64,000 nucleotides of DNA from SSC4 sp964443225 (GCA_964443225.1 CAYUCC010000012.1:1-64000); one strand, 5' to 3'; positions 44,140-54,473 are shown, counted from the first letter of the stretch. Made by a program: numbers and translations. Notes: generated by a model from the letters alone, not told the origin.

Positions 44140-45470
44140 TCGTACTTCAAGGCCTTGAGCGGATCCAGGGTTGCCGCACGCAGGGCCGGGTAGATGCCGG
44201 AGACCAGCCCGACTACGGTGGCGAACGCAATGCCAAACGGTAGGAGCCAGAGCGGGGTGTAGACGATGCTGCCCGAACTGCCGTCGCCAAACAGACCACC
44301 CTGCTGCGCCAGGGCACTCTGTGCGATCAAGCCGATGACGCTGCTGACACCCCAGCCTAACAGCACACCTACGGCGCCGCCGAGGAAGCCGATGGCACCT
44401 GCTTCGCCCAGAAAAATGCTCATCACATCGCGATTGCGGGCACCGATCGCTTTCATCAGACCAATCTCACGTGTACGTTCGTAGATCGCCATGCTCAGGG
44501 TGTTGGCAATGCCGAGGGCGGCCACCAGCAGGGCAATCGCCCCGATGCCGCCCAGGATCAGCTGCAGGACCAAAAAGAAGGTGTTGATGCTCTGCAGCGC
44601 ATCCTGCATCGAATACGAATTCAGATTCTGTTCGCGCAAGGCGGCCTGCACGTCGGCGACGTCACGCGGTGAGCCTACCTTGATGATCGCTTGCTGGTAA
44701 CCCTGTTTTTGACGATCGATGGTCGTACCATTGTACCACTGGTTCAAGGCATCCACCTCGCGCAGCGGCAGGTACAGGTTGAAATCGGCCTCGCCCGACT
44801 CCTCCAACACGCCGACAACCTGCAGCCGCACTTCGCGCGTCGTCGCCGTGCCGTTGTCCGAAAACCGTTGGACCTGGAGAACGAGCGGGGCATCTTGCAG
44901 CTCGACCACTGGCCGATTCTGTGCCGGCCCTCCGGGCCCAAAAAACATGCCCTTTTCCATTTGACGGGGGTCGTAGAAGTTGCTGGCGATCTGAGCACCG
45001 GCGACGGCCTGGTTCTTGAGCAGCCGGCTCTGACCGGTGGTCAGTTCGTAGCCCATGTCCTCGAACGCCTCCGGCTCGACGCCCACGATATTGCCATATC
45101 CTTCCAGGCGTTTGTATTTCATGACAACCGGCCCGTTGATCGACTCGATCGGCGTCACCGCCACGACACCGGGCAAGGTTCGCAGTTCTTCCAGGACTTC
45201 CAGGGTCAGCCCCGTGGGCTCATCGCTGCGGCGTGATTCTTCGCCGGGCGCGACCGGCATCCCCATCTCGGCCGAAAACACACGAATGGTCGTCAGGTCG
45301 GCGATCCCACCGATCTGCTGCGTGGCGCTGCGCTGCAGGCCGGCCCCCAGGCTGACCAGCACGAGCACGGCGGCGGTGCCAATCACGACACCGAACGCCG
45401 TCAAAAAAACCCGCACCCGCATGCGGTTGAGGTTGGCGACAATCGTGCGTAACAAATCCATCAGTTGCAT
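44136..45470 (-). CDS. MacB/FtsX-type ABC transporter permease
   Basis: A 444-residue permease. It has an N-terminal helix (RVRVFLTAFGVVIGTAAVLV), a long extracytoplasmic MacB_PCD domain (about residues 50-290) and three C-terminal helices of the FtsX module, with MAIYERTREIGLMKAIGARN between helices. It belongs with the ATPase at 47211 and the CARDB protein between them. The family carries macrolide, peptide or lipoprotein-related functions through mechanotransmission. Confidence 0.9.
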   Translation of the reverse strand: MQLMDLLRTIVANLNRMRVRVFLTAFGVVIGTAAVLVLVSLGAGLQRSATQQIGGIADLTTIRVFSAEMGMPVAPGEESRRSDEPTGLTLEVLEELRTLPGVVAVTPIESINGPVVMKYKRLEGYGNIVGVEPEAFEDMGYELTTGQSRLLKNQAVAGAQIASNFYDPRQMEKGMFFGPGGPAQNRPVVELQDAPLVLQVQRFSDNGTATTREVRLQVVGVLEESGEADFNLYLPLREVDALNQWYNGTTIDRQKQGYQQAIIKVGSPRDVADVQAALREQNLNSYSMQDALQSINTFFLVLQLILGGIGAIALLVAALGIANTLSMAIYERTREIGLMKAIGARNRDVMSIFLGEAGAIGFLGGAVGVLLGWGVSSVIGLIAQSALAQQGGLFGDGSSGSIVYTPLWLLPFGIAFATVVGLVSGIYPALRAATLDPLKALKYE

Positions 45471-45472
45471 GA

Positions 45473-47191
45473 TCAGCCGCTTCCCAGTCCCAAAAAACCC
45501 AGAATCAGCCGTACCAGGAACGGCCGCTGCGGCTGTTCGGGCAGCAGGTCGCCCGTGTCACCGCCTTCACCGCCCATGCCGGGCTGGCCGGGTTCTTCCA
45601 TATGCAGCACTTCCAGGGGCAGTGTCGCCGTCACGACCTGGTTTTGATAGAAGTCGTCCACGTAGTGCACGGTGACCAACAGGGTGTACGAGCCGCCGCT
45701 GCTGGCTGTGACCTGCGAGTCGACGGTGCCCGATTGGCTCGGTTCGAGTGGACCGACGTAGGCCGAACCGTTTTCGATGTCGAGCTCGTCGGCAGTCAGG
45801 TCGACCGTGCCGATGTCGACCGTGCTGCGCCCCTGGTTGATCACCTCGACACTGACGTCGATCGGGATGTCTGGCAGCGGCTGGCCCACCGGCTGGTAAT
45901 AATCGATGCGCAGCTGCGGCGGCACACTGACCAGGAGCGTGATCTGTTCGGTGCGTTCGATCGGTTTGTCATCCGGTCCGTCGTAGGTCATTTCGATGGG
46001 TACCACGTAGGTGCCGGCGCTGGCGGTGCCGTTGACGATAAACTGCATGTCGATCGGGACGGTCTCGCCCACGTTGACGACCGGCACATAGCGTACGTTG
46101 CCGGTGCCCACGGGGGCAAAAACTGTGGTCGACGTCGTGCCGCTGGCCGTCGAGGCGGTACCAAAGGTGATCGTCAGGTTCTGCACGGGCTGCGAACCGA
46201 CGTTGCGCACGTTGAGGCGCAGGTCCAGGGTTTGCCCCGGGTTGGGGCGCAGTGGATCGCTGGTGTAGCTTTCGATGATGGGCAGCGCCTGCGGCTGTGG
46301 GGTCAGCGCTGCGCCCGCCACACCGGCCACCGTCAGAGCCACGTTCTGCGCCGAGGTGAACTTCTCGTCACCCCAGTTGATGAAGCTGAGCTCCAGACCC
46401 AGGGTGTGCAGGCCAGCCTGGGTATCGGCGTCGGCCACCAGGGCAAGCGACACGTCCTTGGTCTGGCCGATACCGATGTCACCCACACTCACGACGTTGC
46501 TGCCGGTGGTGGGGGCGAAGTTCTTCTCGTCGCCGCCGCCCACGGTGAGCAGCGCGCGGCGGGCCATGCCGGTACCCGGATTGCGGATGCGCAGCGTCAG
46601 CGTGAACGGTTCGCCAGCGGCCACAGTCGCGGGCTGGGTGGTCACGTTTTCGATCACCAGCTGCGGCAGGCCCGGTTTGGGCGCCACGGTGGGCGTGGCC
46701 GTGGGTGGTGCCAGGGCCACGTTGACGCCGACTGTTTCGCTGGAAGAATACGGCATGCCATCGTCGTCCTGGTACGACAGGTTGATCGTCACCGGGTAGG
46801 TGCCGCCCGTGAGGTCAGGCTCGCTGCGCAGGTCCTGCCACACCCAGCCGTGTTCGTCGACGTTGAGTCCGCCGATGGTTTTGACGCTCGAGGATCCCTG
46901 CGGCACAAAATCGTCGCTGTTGATCGCCACCACCACATTGACCGCCGGCGCCGAGCCGACGTTGTGCAGCTCCAGGAAGAGGCGGAAGGTCTCGTTGGCC
47001 TGCACGACCGCCGGCTCGGTGCGGAAGCTGCGGATGAAGATCAACGGGCGGATACTGGTGGGGGGCTCGTCCTGCGCGTACGTAATCGGTCCGAGCAGGG
47101 ATGTCAACAACGCGGTGAACGTAAGCAGCAGAAACAGTTTTCTTGCGTCTTCGTGTCTTCGCGTGAGCCTTTCGATCAGTTTCTTCGCCAT
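45473..47191 (-). CDS. Secreted CARDB/NEW3-type multidomain protein
   Basis: A 572-residue exported protein. It has a signal peptide (LFLLLTFTALLTSLLGPITYA), about four Ig-like CARDB/NEW3 beta-sandwich domains with repeated motifs (for example NETFRLFLELHNVGSAPAVN, VAAGEPFTLTLRIRNPGTGM, PGQTLDLRLNVRNVGSQPVQ), and a C-terminal hydrophobic segment PFLVRLILGFLGLG. It lies between the ATPase and permease of an ABC exporter, so it may be a dedicated adaptor comparable to the periplasmic arm of MacA. That role is inferred. The first bases of the gene resemble the dispersed GTCTTCGTGTCTTCG repeat. Confidence 0.8.
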   Translation of the reverse strand: MAKKLIERLTRRHEDARKLFLLLTFTALLTSLLGPITYAQDEPPTSIRPLIFIRSFRTEPAVVQANETFRLFLELHNVGSAPAVNVVVAINSDDFVPQGSSSVKTIGGLNVDEHGWVWQDLRSEPDLTGGTYPVTINLSYQDDDGMPYSSSETVGVNVALAPPTATPTVAPKPGLPQLVIENVTTQPATVAAGEPFTLTLRIRNPGTGMARRALLTVGGGDEKNFAPTTGSNVVSVGDIGIGQTKDVSLALVADADTQAGLHTLGLELSFINWGDEKFTSAQNVALTVAGVAGAALTPQPQALPIIESYTSDPLRPNPGQTLDLRLNVRNVGSQPVQNLTITFGTASTASGTTSTTVFAPVGTGNVRYVPVVNVGETVPIDMQFIVNGTASAGTYVVPIEMTYDGPDDKPIERTEQITLLVSVPPQLRIDYYQPVGQPLPDIPIDVSVEVINQGRSTVDIGTVDLTADELDIENGSAYVGPLEPSQSGTVDSQVTASSGGSYTLLVTVHYVDDFYQNQVVTATLPLEVLHMEEPGQPGMGGEGGDTGDLLPEQPQRPFLVRLILGFLGLGSG

Positions 47192-47210
47192 ACATCGACC
47201 TCTCATCGGA

Positions 47211-47962
<752 letters not shown>

Positions 47963-47966
<4 letters not shown>

Positions 47967-48730
47967 GAGACAAACCCGGAGGTGCTACCGGTCAGCGCGC
48001 CGGTCAACAGCGCCGAGCCGACGCTGAGCAGCAGCACCAGAATGACATAAATAACCGTTACCAGCAGTGCCTTGCTGCGGCTGAGCCGGCTGCTGACGGC
48101 GACGGCCAGGCCGAGCAGGACCACGTACCACAGGCTGAACAGATCGATCTGGCCCAGGATCGCTGACAAGACGCCGGGCGACACCAATCCCGACAGACCC
48201 GCGCCCACGATGGGCTGCTGAGTGACGCCGGCGACGATCGTTTGCAGGAGGGCGCGCAGGATCAGGGGAAAACTGGCCCAGGCCGTCGTGCGCAGCAGGA
48301 TCGTGTAACTGTCCTGGCCGCCGACCAGGAGGCCCAGGATGTGCAGCACGGCGGGGCGAATGAACCAGGCCAGGAGCAGCGGTCCCAGGGCGACGAGCAG
48401 GGTCAGCACGACCGGCTGGGTGGGTGGCGTGGCGAGCATCTCGGGCGGCAGGTTTTCGAATTCGGCGGGTGGAATCTGCTCTCGCAGGCGGGCCAGGTTT
48501 TGCTGGTGGGCGATTTCGGCCTGCAGCGGGGCCTGGACGATGCCGTTCAAAGAAAAGATGAGGACCGCAATCAGTAGAGGGACCAAAAAGAGCCACGTCC
48601 GTCCCTCGCGCACGCCTTCGAGGGCGCGTCGCGGGCGGATCCAGATCCAGACCAAAAGAGAGAGAATACCCGGTCCGCGCGCGGTCTCGGGGACGCTCGT
48701 ATCGGCCGCTGGCTCGAAAGAGAAAGTCAT
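47963..48730 (-). CDS. Yip1-domain membrane protein
   Basis: A 255-residue protein with five likely membrane helices. Its N-terminus reads LLVWIWIRPRRALEGVREGR, a Pro-Arg stretch before the first helix that is typical of Yip1 (PF04893) proteins. It is followed by a cytosolic or exposed loop and hydrophobic segments with LLGLAVAVSSRLSRSKALLV. It is the first gene of the five-gene ABC operon and may help membrane placement of the transporter. Function unproven. Confidence 0.78.
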
Positions 48731-48810
48731 GACTGGGAAGACCTCCCCGTCATTTTAACACAACTCGCGCGTTCACCAAAGTCTTTCGCTATTCAATTAT
48801 CATACATAAC

Positions 48811-48839
48811 TTGCGTTTTTTGCTGGTCGATGTTAAAAT
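48811..48839 (+). promoter_or_regulatory. Sigma-70-like promoter of the LysM/YkuD gene
   Basis: TTGCGT (48811-48816), 17 bases, TAAAAT (48834-48839). The RNA start is predicted near 48846, 42 bases before the ATG. The -35 is weak but the -10 is good. Confidence 0.5.
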
Positions 48840-48887
48840 CGAGCACGCTCGGGGCAAAGTATCTGAATTATTTCGGGGAGGCATTCG

Positions 48888-49934
48888 ATGCCAAGGTGCA
48901 AGTTCATATTGATCGCACTGGTCATCGTTATCACTTTGTCCAACATCGTGGTTGCCCAGGCGGCCCCAACCGGGCAACCCATCCAGGCGCGTGAGGCCTA
49001 CCAGGGCGGTACGCACACTGTCCAGCGCGGCGAAACCCTGGGCGGTATTGCGCTCAAATACGGCACCACCGTCGAGGCGCTGATGCGCGCCAATGGGATC
49101 AGCAATGCCAGTCTGATCGTCACCGGCCAGCGGCTGACGATCCCAGGCCGCAGCAGCGCAGGCACCGCCAGCAGCGGCGGCACGTACAGGGTGAAGCCCG
49201 GCGACACCCTGAGTGCGATCGCGGTGCGCTACAACACCACTATCGACCGCCTCATGGCGCTCAACGGCATCAGCAACGCACGCTACATCTACCCGGGCCA
49301 GGTGCTGCGCGTCGGCGGCAGCGCACCGGCCAGCAGCGGTGGCGGCGCGGCCAGCAGCGCACCCTCGGTCTACGTGGTGCGTCGCGGTGATTCACTCAGC
49401 GCCATCGCCGCCCGCTACGGCACCACCGTCTCGGCCCTCATGGCGACCAACGGCCTGACCCGCCCCAACCTGATCGTGGTTGGCCAGCGGCTGCGTATTC
49501 CGGGCGGCAGCGGCGGTGCGTCGGCAGGCACCAACACCTACCAGGCCGGCGGCAGCGGGCTGCGTTTCGTGGTGAGCATCTCGCAGCAGCGCTGCCAGCT
49601 GCTGTCGGGTTCCAAGGTCCTCAACGCCTGGCGCTGCTCGACGGGACGTAAAGGGTCGGGTACCAAGGCGGGTGACTTCCGCATCCAGAGCAAAATCCGC
49701 AACGCCTGGGGTTCGCGCTGGGGGTTTTGGATGCCGTACTGGCTCGGCATCTACTGGGCCGGCAAGAGTGAAAACGGTATCCACGGCCAGCCCTGGTGGC
49801 CCAAGGGCGGCACCGTCTGGGCCGGCCTGGTCGGCACACCGATTACCTACGGCTGCGTGATGCTCGAAAACACCGCCGCCGCCGCGCTGTACAACGTGGC
49901 GTATATCGGGATGCCGGTGTCGATTCGTTACTGA
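48888..49934 (+). CDS. Triple-LysM L,D-transpeptidase (YkuD)
   Basis: A 348-residue exported enzyme with signal peptide (FILIALVIVITLSNIVVAQA). Three LysM domains at about residues 43-86, 102-145 and 164-208 (each with the GDTL or GETL and GQRL turns) are separated by Ser/Gly/Ala linkers. A C-terminal YkuD domain (about 225-348) has IHGQPWWP and the catalytic TYGCVMLEN (Cys near residue 323). It binds peptidoglycan and cross-links it by 3-3 bonds. GGGGAGG precedes the ATG. This is a monocistronic gene. Confidence 0.92.
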   Translation: MPRCKFILIALVIVITLSNIVVAQAAPTGQPIQAREAYQGGTHTVQRGETLGGIALKYGTTVEALMRANGISNASLIVTGQRLTIPGRSSAGTASSGGTYRVKPGDTLSAIAVRYNTTIDRLMALNGISNARYIYPGQVLRVGGSAPASSGGGAASSAPSVYVVRRGDSLSAIAARYGTTVSALMATNGLTRPNLIVVGQRLRIPGGSGGASAGTNTYQAGGSGLRFVVSISQQRCQLLSGSKVLNAWRCSTGRKGSGTKAGDFRIQSKIRNAWGSRWGFWMPYWLGIYWAGKSENGIHGQPWWPKGGTVWAGLVGTPITYGCVMLENTAAAALYNVAYIGMPVSIRY

Positions 49935-50030
49935 TCCGTTCATTCGTTGCCCCATTCGTTGATGGCCGGCGCGGCACATCCATGCCGGCCGTCAACGAAT
50001 GAGGAACAATCAACGAATCACGCGTCAAAC

Positions 50031-50059
50031 TTGACGTACCGCCCAATCTGCGGTACCCT
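50031..50059 (+). promoter_or_regulatory. Promoter of typA
   Basis: TTGACG (50031-50036), 17 bases, TACCCT (50054-50059). The RNA start would be near 50066, just before a terminator-like hairpin. Confidence 0.45.
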
Positions 50060-50082
50060 ACATTCCCTGACACACGTGGACG

Positions 50083-50114
50083 GAGATCCTTACCACCGGT
50101 AAGGGTCTCTTTTT
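50083..50114 (+). terminator. Terminator or attenuator ahead of typA
   Basis: GAGATCCTTACC (50083-50094) and GGTAAGGGTCTC (50098-50109) pair with one G-T and are followed by TTTTT. If the promoter at 50031 is real, this sits in the typA leader and would attenuate it. Otherwise it may end transcripts from the LysM/YkuD gene, although it is 150 bases past that stop. Confidence 0.65.
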
Positions 50115-50152
50115 GTGCGAATTGAGACTGCGGTAAGCGAAAGTGAAAGATC

Positions 50153-52006
50153 ATGAATGACACGAACCTGGTAACGCGCGACGACATTCGAAACATCGCC
50201 ATCATTGCCCACGTCGACCACGGCAAAACGACCCTGGTCGATGCCATGCTGCGGCAGACGCGCGTCTTTCGGGAGAACCAGGTGGTGGCCGAGCGCATCC
50301 TCGACTCCAACGACCTGGAACGCGAGCGCGGCATCACCATTCTGGCCAAAAACACCGCCATCTTTTACCGCGACGTCAAAATCAACATCGTCGACACTCC
50401 CGGCCATGCCGACTTCGGCGGTGAAGTGGAGCGCGTGCTCAACATGGTCGATGGGGTGCTCCTGCTGGTGGATGCGGTCGATGGGCCCATGCCACAGACG
50501 CGCTTCGTGCTGCGTAAGGCGCTGGAGCTGGGCCGCCACGCCATCGTGGTCGTCAATAAGGTCGATCGCAGAGAGAGCCGCCCGCAGTGGGTGACCAACG
50601 CGATCTTCGACCTCTTCATCGACCTGGGTGCCACCGACGAACAGGCCTCTTTCCCGGTGATTTTTGCGATTGGCCAGGATGGGCGTGCCGGTTACGATCC
50701 CGACAACCTGGCGCCGGACCTGACGCCCCTGTTCGACCTGATCTTGTCCTATTTGCCGGGCCCCACGGTCAATCCGACCGGCGCGGCCCAAATGCTGATC
50801 ACCCTCCTGGCATACGACGATTACAAGGGACGTATCGCGATCGGCCTCATGTTTGCGGGCAGGCTGCGCCGCCAGCAGAGTGTCGCGGTGATCGACGTCG
50901 ATGGCCAGATAACCAACGGCCGGCTTGCCCAGGTATTTACCCACCAGGGCCTGGAACGCGTCGAACAGGAGGAGGTCGAGGCCGGTGACATCGTGGCGGT
51001 GACGGGGCTGCCGACGGTGACGGTGTCGCAGACCATCGCCGATGCCGCCGATCCACATCCCCTGCCGCCGATTCGCATCGAAGAACCGACGGTGCGCATG
51101 CAGTTTGCGGTCAACGTCAGCCCCTTCACCGGGCGCGAGGGCACCTGGAGCACCAGTCGTAAGCTGCGCGAACGTCTGATGCGTGAGCTGGAGCATAACG
51201 TGGGGCTGCGCGTCGACGAAACGGGCAGCAGCGACACCTTCCTGGTCTCCGGGCGCGGTGAGCTTCACCTGGTGATTCTGATCGAGACGATGCGTCGCGA
51301 AGGGTACGAATTCGAAGTCGGTAAGCCCGAAGTCATCTTCCACACCGATGCGCAGACCGGCGAACGCCTGGAACCCATCGAGGAGGCCTACATCGAGGTG
51401 GCCGAGGAATGGCTGGGGCCGGTGGTGGAGATGTTGGGCGTGCGCCGCGGCCAGCTGCAGGACCTGCGTCACAGCGAGAGCGGTGTCGTCTACGCGCGCT
51501 ATAAGGTGCCGACGCGCGGCCTGCTCGGTTTCCGCAGCGATTTTTTGACCGTTACCAAGGGCACCGGCATCATCCACACGCTGTTTGCCGGTTACGAGCC
51601 GTTCTACGGAATGATCGGCACCCGTTCACGCGGCAGCCTGGTGGCGTGGGAAACCGGTGTTTCCACCGCCTACGGCCTGAAGAATGCCGAAGAGCGGGGC
51701 ACGCTCTTCATCGGTCCCAACCGCGACGTCTACGAGGGCATGATCGTGGGGCAAAACAGCCGTGACGGTGACATCGACGTCAACGTCTGCAAAAAGAAGC
51801 AGCTGACCAACATGCGTGCCGCCGGCTCCGAAATCCAGGTCCGCCTGACCCCGCACCGCGTGTTGAGCCTCGACGACTGCATCGAGTACATCGAAGAGGA
51901 CGAGCTGGTCGAAGTGACCCCGCTCAACATCCGGCTGCGCAAACGCATCCTCAATTCCGAGCTGCGGCGCAAAGCCGCGCGTGACCGCGAAGACGTGCGG
52001 GCGTGA
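50153..52006 (+). CDS. typA: Translational GTPase TypA/BipA
   Basis: A 617-residue ribosome-binding GTPase. G1 is IAHVDHGKTTLVD, the switch region RERGITI, G3 DTPGHADFGGEVER and G4 NKVDR. EF-G-like domains follow, with RGELHLVILIETMRREGYEF, and the TypA-specific C-terminus contains FGLKNAEER-like AYGLKNAEERG and QNSRDGDIDVNVCKKKQLTN. TypA assists ribosome assembly and stress or cold adaptation. Length and order are complete. Confidence 0.96.
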   Translation: MNDTNLVTRDDIRNIAIIAHVDHGKTTLVDAMLRQTRVFRENQVVAERILDSNDLERERGITILAKNTAIFYRDVKINIVDTPGHADFGGEVERVLNMVDGVLLLVDAVDGPMPQTRFVLRKALELGRHAIVVVNKVDRRESRPQWVTNAIFDLFIDLGATDEQASFPVIFAIGQDGRAGYDPDNLAPDLTPLFDLILSYLPGPTVNPTGAAQMLITLLAYDDYKGRIAIGLMFAGRLRRQQSVAVIDVDGQITNGRLAQVFTHQGLERVEQEEVEAGDIVAVTGLPTVTVSQTIADAADPHPLPPIRIEEPTVRMQFAVNVSPFTGREGTWSTSRKLRERLMRELEHNVGLRVDETGSSDTFLVSGRGELHLVILIETMRREGYEFEVGKPEVIFHTDAQTGERLEPIEEAYIEVAEEWLGPVVEMLGVRRGQLQDLRHSESGVVYARYKVPTRGLLGFRSDFLTVTKGTGIIHTLFAGYEPFYGMIGTRSRGSLVAWETGVSTAYGLKNAEERGTLFIGPNRDVYEGMIVGQNSRDGDIDVNVCKKKQLTNMRAAGSEIQVRLTPHRVLSLDDCIEYIEEDELVEVTPLNIRLRKRILNSELRRKAARDREDVRA

Positions 52007-52052
52007 TTCGTTTGTTCGTTGTCATGATTCGTTTTTTGTTCTGATAATAGCC

Positions 52053-52080
52053 GGAGTCCGCACCTGGGGGTGCGGACTCC
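52053..52080. repeat. Hairpin repeat identical to 21626-21652
   Basis: After typA, a 12-bp stem hairpin with arms GGAGTCCGCACC and GGTGCGGACTCC occurs. The 27-base core at 52054-52080 is identical to that at 21626-21652. It may serve as a typA terminator, as it starts about 47 bases past the stop, but its repetition suggests a dispersed element. Confidence 0.65.
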
Positions 52081-52182
52081 TCTGTGGTGAGGGCCAATTT
52101 CATTGGTCGCGCCGTCAGTCCGGCATGGCAAATTCGTTGCCATGATTCCTTGACAGCAGGCGCCACGCGACAACGTCTCGCG

Positions 52183-53310
52183 TCACAAATCCATGCGCGT
52201 CTCACGGATCAAATGATCCACCACCGCCTTGATGTCGCCGGTCTGCTGGTACACGCGCAGCTGGCGGTCGGCGCTGGTGCCGTGTTCGAGGATACGGTAG
52301 ATCGGATCGATCGCTTCGCGCGTTCCTAGCTCTTCGATTTGATCGTCCACCAGGCGCAGCAGCTCCCGGATCAAAGTGCGCGTGGGCAGCTCGACCCCTT
52401 TGCCGAAATCGATCAGCTTGCCATCGATACCGTGTTGCACGGCGCGCCACTTGTTTTCCTGGATGTAATCGCGCCGGTAGACACGGAAGGTGATGTTCTG
52501 GCGGCGCAGCTCCCACAGCCAGGCGACCAGGGCCTGGAACAGGGCCGCGAGGGCGATGGCTTCGTCGACGCGCGTGACCATGTCACACACGCGGAACTCG
52601 ATCGTGGGGAACGAATAGTGCGGGCGTACGTCCCACCAGATTTTGGACCCGTTGGGGATGCAGCCGGTGTTGATCAGCGTTTCGATGAAGCGCTGGAAAT
52701 CACCCCACGAGTCGAAGCGTTCGGGCACGCCGCTGCGCGGGAAGTCCTCGAAGACGATGCTGCGGTACGATTTGAAGCCGGTGTTGCTGCCCTGCCAGAA
52801 CGGTGAGCTGGTCGAAAGCGCCAGCACGTGTGGCAGCAGGTAGCGGATCACGTTCATGCAGTCGATGGCAAAGTCGCGGTCTTCGATGCCGATGTGGACG
52901 TGCATGCCAAAGATCAGCAGGCGCTGCGCCAGGATCTGCATGTCCTGTACGACACCCTTGTAACGGTCGAACGGCGTGATCTCCTGCTGTGACCAGTGCG
53001 AAAAGGGGTGGGTGGCGGCGGCCACGATCGCCAGGCCGCGATCCTCGGCCAGTTTGACGATCATCTGACGCTGTTTGATCAGCTCGTCCTGCAGGCGGGC
53101 GACGTTGTCGCACACCGGTGTGCCCAGCTCCACCATCGACTGGTGCATTTCAGGTTTGATGGCATGTTCTTTGAGAATCCCTTTTTCGACGTTCGCTGTG
53201 CCGGTATCTTCCATCAGCTCGGTGATGGCCGCCTTGAGCTCGCGCGTCGCGGGATCGATGATCTGATATTCTTCTTCGACGCCAATCGTCAGGGAAGGTC
53301 GTTTCAGCAT
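52183..53310 (-). CDS. YbdK-type carboxylate-amine ligase (GCS2 family), copy 1
   Basis: A 375-residue ligase of the GCS2 fold. N-terminal GVEEEYQIIDPATRELKAAI holds the conserved Glu pair, then MHVHIGIEDRDFAIDCMNVI, SSPFWQGSNTGFKSYRS, WWDVRPHYSFPTIEFRVCDM and the C-terminal NKWRAVQHGIDGKLIDFGKG. Such enzymes form amide bonds from ATP, a glutamyl or other carboxylate, and an amine. The expected metal ligands are present. It is the last gene of a six-gene operon with ATP-grasp enzymes, so it probably joins an unknown small molecule. It is paralogous to the gene at 53329. Confidence 0.9.
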   Translation of the reverse strand: MLKRPSLTIGVEEEYQIIDPATRELKAAITELMEDTGTANVEKGILKEHAIKPEMHQSMVELGTPVCDNVARLQDELIKQRQMIVKLAEDRGLAIVAAATHPFSHWSQQEITPFDRYKGVVQDMQILAQRLLIFGMHVHIGIEDRDFAIDCMNVIRYLLPHVLALSTSSPFWQGSNTGFKSYRSIVFEDFPRSGVPERFDSWGDFQRFIETLINTGCIPNGSKIWWDVRPHYSFPTIEFRVCDMVTRVDEAIALAALFQALVAWLWELRRQNITFRVYRRDYIQENKWRAVQHGIDGKLIDFGKGVELPTRTLIRELLRLVDDQIEELGTREAIDPIYRILEHGTSADRQLRVYQQTGDIKAVVDHLIRETRMDL

Positions 53311-53328
53311 AATCGTCCTCTTTTCTCG

Positions 53329-54456
53329 CTACTGCTCGAGGCCCAGGGCCGTTTCCATCACCAGGTGGTCGACCACCGCCTGCAAGTTGCCGTTGTTACG
53401 CTCGTACACCGTCAGCTGCCGGTCGGCGCTGGTACCGTGTTCGATGATTTCGTAACAGTGCTCGATCTCCTCACGGCAGTTGAGCTCGTCGACCATCGGA
53501 TCGACCAGGCGCAGCAGCTCACGCACCAGGGTGCGCGCCGGCAGCTGCTGTTGTTTGCCGAAATCGACCAGTTTGCCGTCCAGGCCGTAGCGGACGGCGC
53601 GCCACTTGTTTTCGGCGATCAGGCTGCGCGGGTACGGGCGGAACTGCAGGTTGTGGCGGCGCAGCTCGATCAGCCAGGCGACCGTAGCCTGCACCAGCGC
53701 CGCCACGGCCATGGTTTCGTTCAGGGTCGTGCAGGCGTCGAAGGCGCGGAACTGCAGGGTGGGCAGCCGCCAGTGCGGGCGCAGGTCCCAGTAGATCTCG
53801 CGCTCGTGCCCGATGCAGTGCGTCGCCAGCAGCATGTCCATGTACTCCCGGTATTCGCTCCAGGAGGCGAATGCGTGGGGGATCCCGCTGCGCGGCAGGT
53901 TCTCCAGGAGGACGTTGCGGTACGATTTGAGGCCGGTCTTGCGTCCGGCCCAGAAGGGCGAGCTGGTCGACAGCGTCAGGATGTGCGGGATCATGTAGCG
54001 CACGATGTTCATCACGTCGATCATCAGCTCGGGGTCGTCGATGCCGATGTGCACGTGGGTGCCGAAGATGAGGAGCCGCTGGGCGAGCATGTCGCGCCCG
54101 GTCACCAGGCCCTCGAGGTGCCCCGGTCGCGGGATCTGTGAGCGGCGCCAGGAGGTGATGGGGTGCGTACCCGCGGCCGCCACCACGAAGCCGCGCTCGC
54201 GTGCCAGCTCGATGATGCCCAGACGCTGCTGCAGGAGCGATTGACGCGCCTCCTTGATGTCCTGTGAGATGGGAACGCCCATGTCCAACGAGGCGGGCAT
54301 CTCGAGCTGAATCTCACCCATGGCATCCTGTTCGCGCAGGACCAGCCGATCCAGGTCCATGACGCGCGAGATGATCGATTTCAGCTCACGTGTCTCGGGA
54401 TCGATGATCTGGTATTCTTCGGAGATGCCGATGCTGAGGGCGGACTTTTTCGCCAT
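53329..54456 (-). CDS. YbdK-type carboxylate-amine ligase, copy 2, with altered metal motif
   Basis: A 375-residue paralogue of the preceding ligase (GISEEYQIIDPETRELKSII; THVHIGIDDPELMIDVMNIV; FWAGRKTGLKSYRN; YWDLRPHWRLPTLQFRAFDA; NKWRAVRYGLDGKLVDFGKQ). In the first motif the usual leading Glu (Glu12 of copy 1) is Ser12, and the segment after residue 55 is also changed (SLDMGVP against SMVELGTP). This suggests reduced or shifted activity, or a role as a non-catalytic partner. It is 17 bases after the permuted ATP-grasp gene. ATG 54456 with GAGGAGG upstream. Confidence 0.88.
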   Translation of the reverse strand: MAKKSALSIGISEEYQIIDPETRELKSIISRVMDLDRLVLREQDAMGEIQLEMPASLDMGVPISQDIKEARQSLLQQRLGIIELARERGFVVAAAGTHPITSWRRSQIPRPGHLEGLVTGRDMLAQRLLIFGTHVHIGIDDPELMIDVMNIVRYMIPHILTLSTSSPFWAGRKTGLKSYRNVLLENLPRSGIPHAFASWSEYREYMDMLLATHCIGHEREIYWDLRPHWRLPTLQFRAFDACTTLNETMAVAALVQATVAWLIELRRHNLQFRPYPRSLIAENKWRAVRYGLDGKLVDFGKQQQLPARTLVRELLRLVDPMVDELNCREEIEHCYEIIEHGTSADRQLTVYERNNGNLQAVVDHLVMETALGLEQ

Positions 54457-54473
54457 ATGAGGCCTCCTCTGCT

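Noticed and set aside
50090..51577. 495-codon minus-strand frame opposite typA
   Set aside because: typA carries all GTPase motifs on the plus strand; the frame is a shadow.
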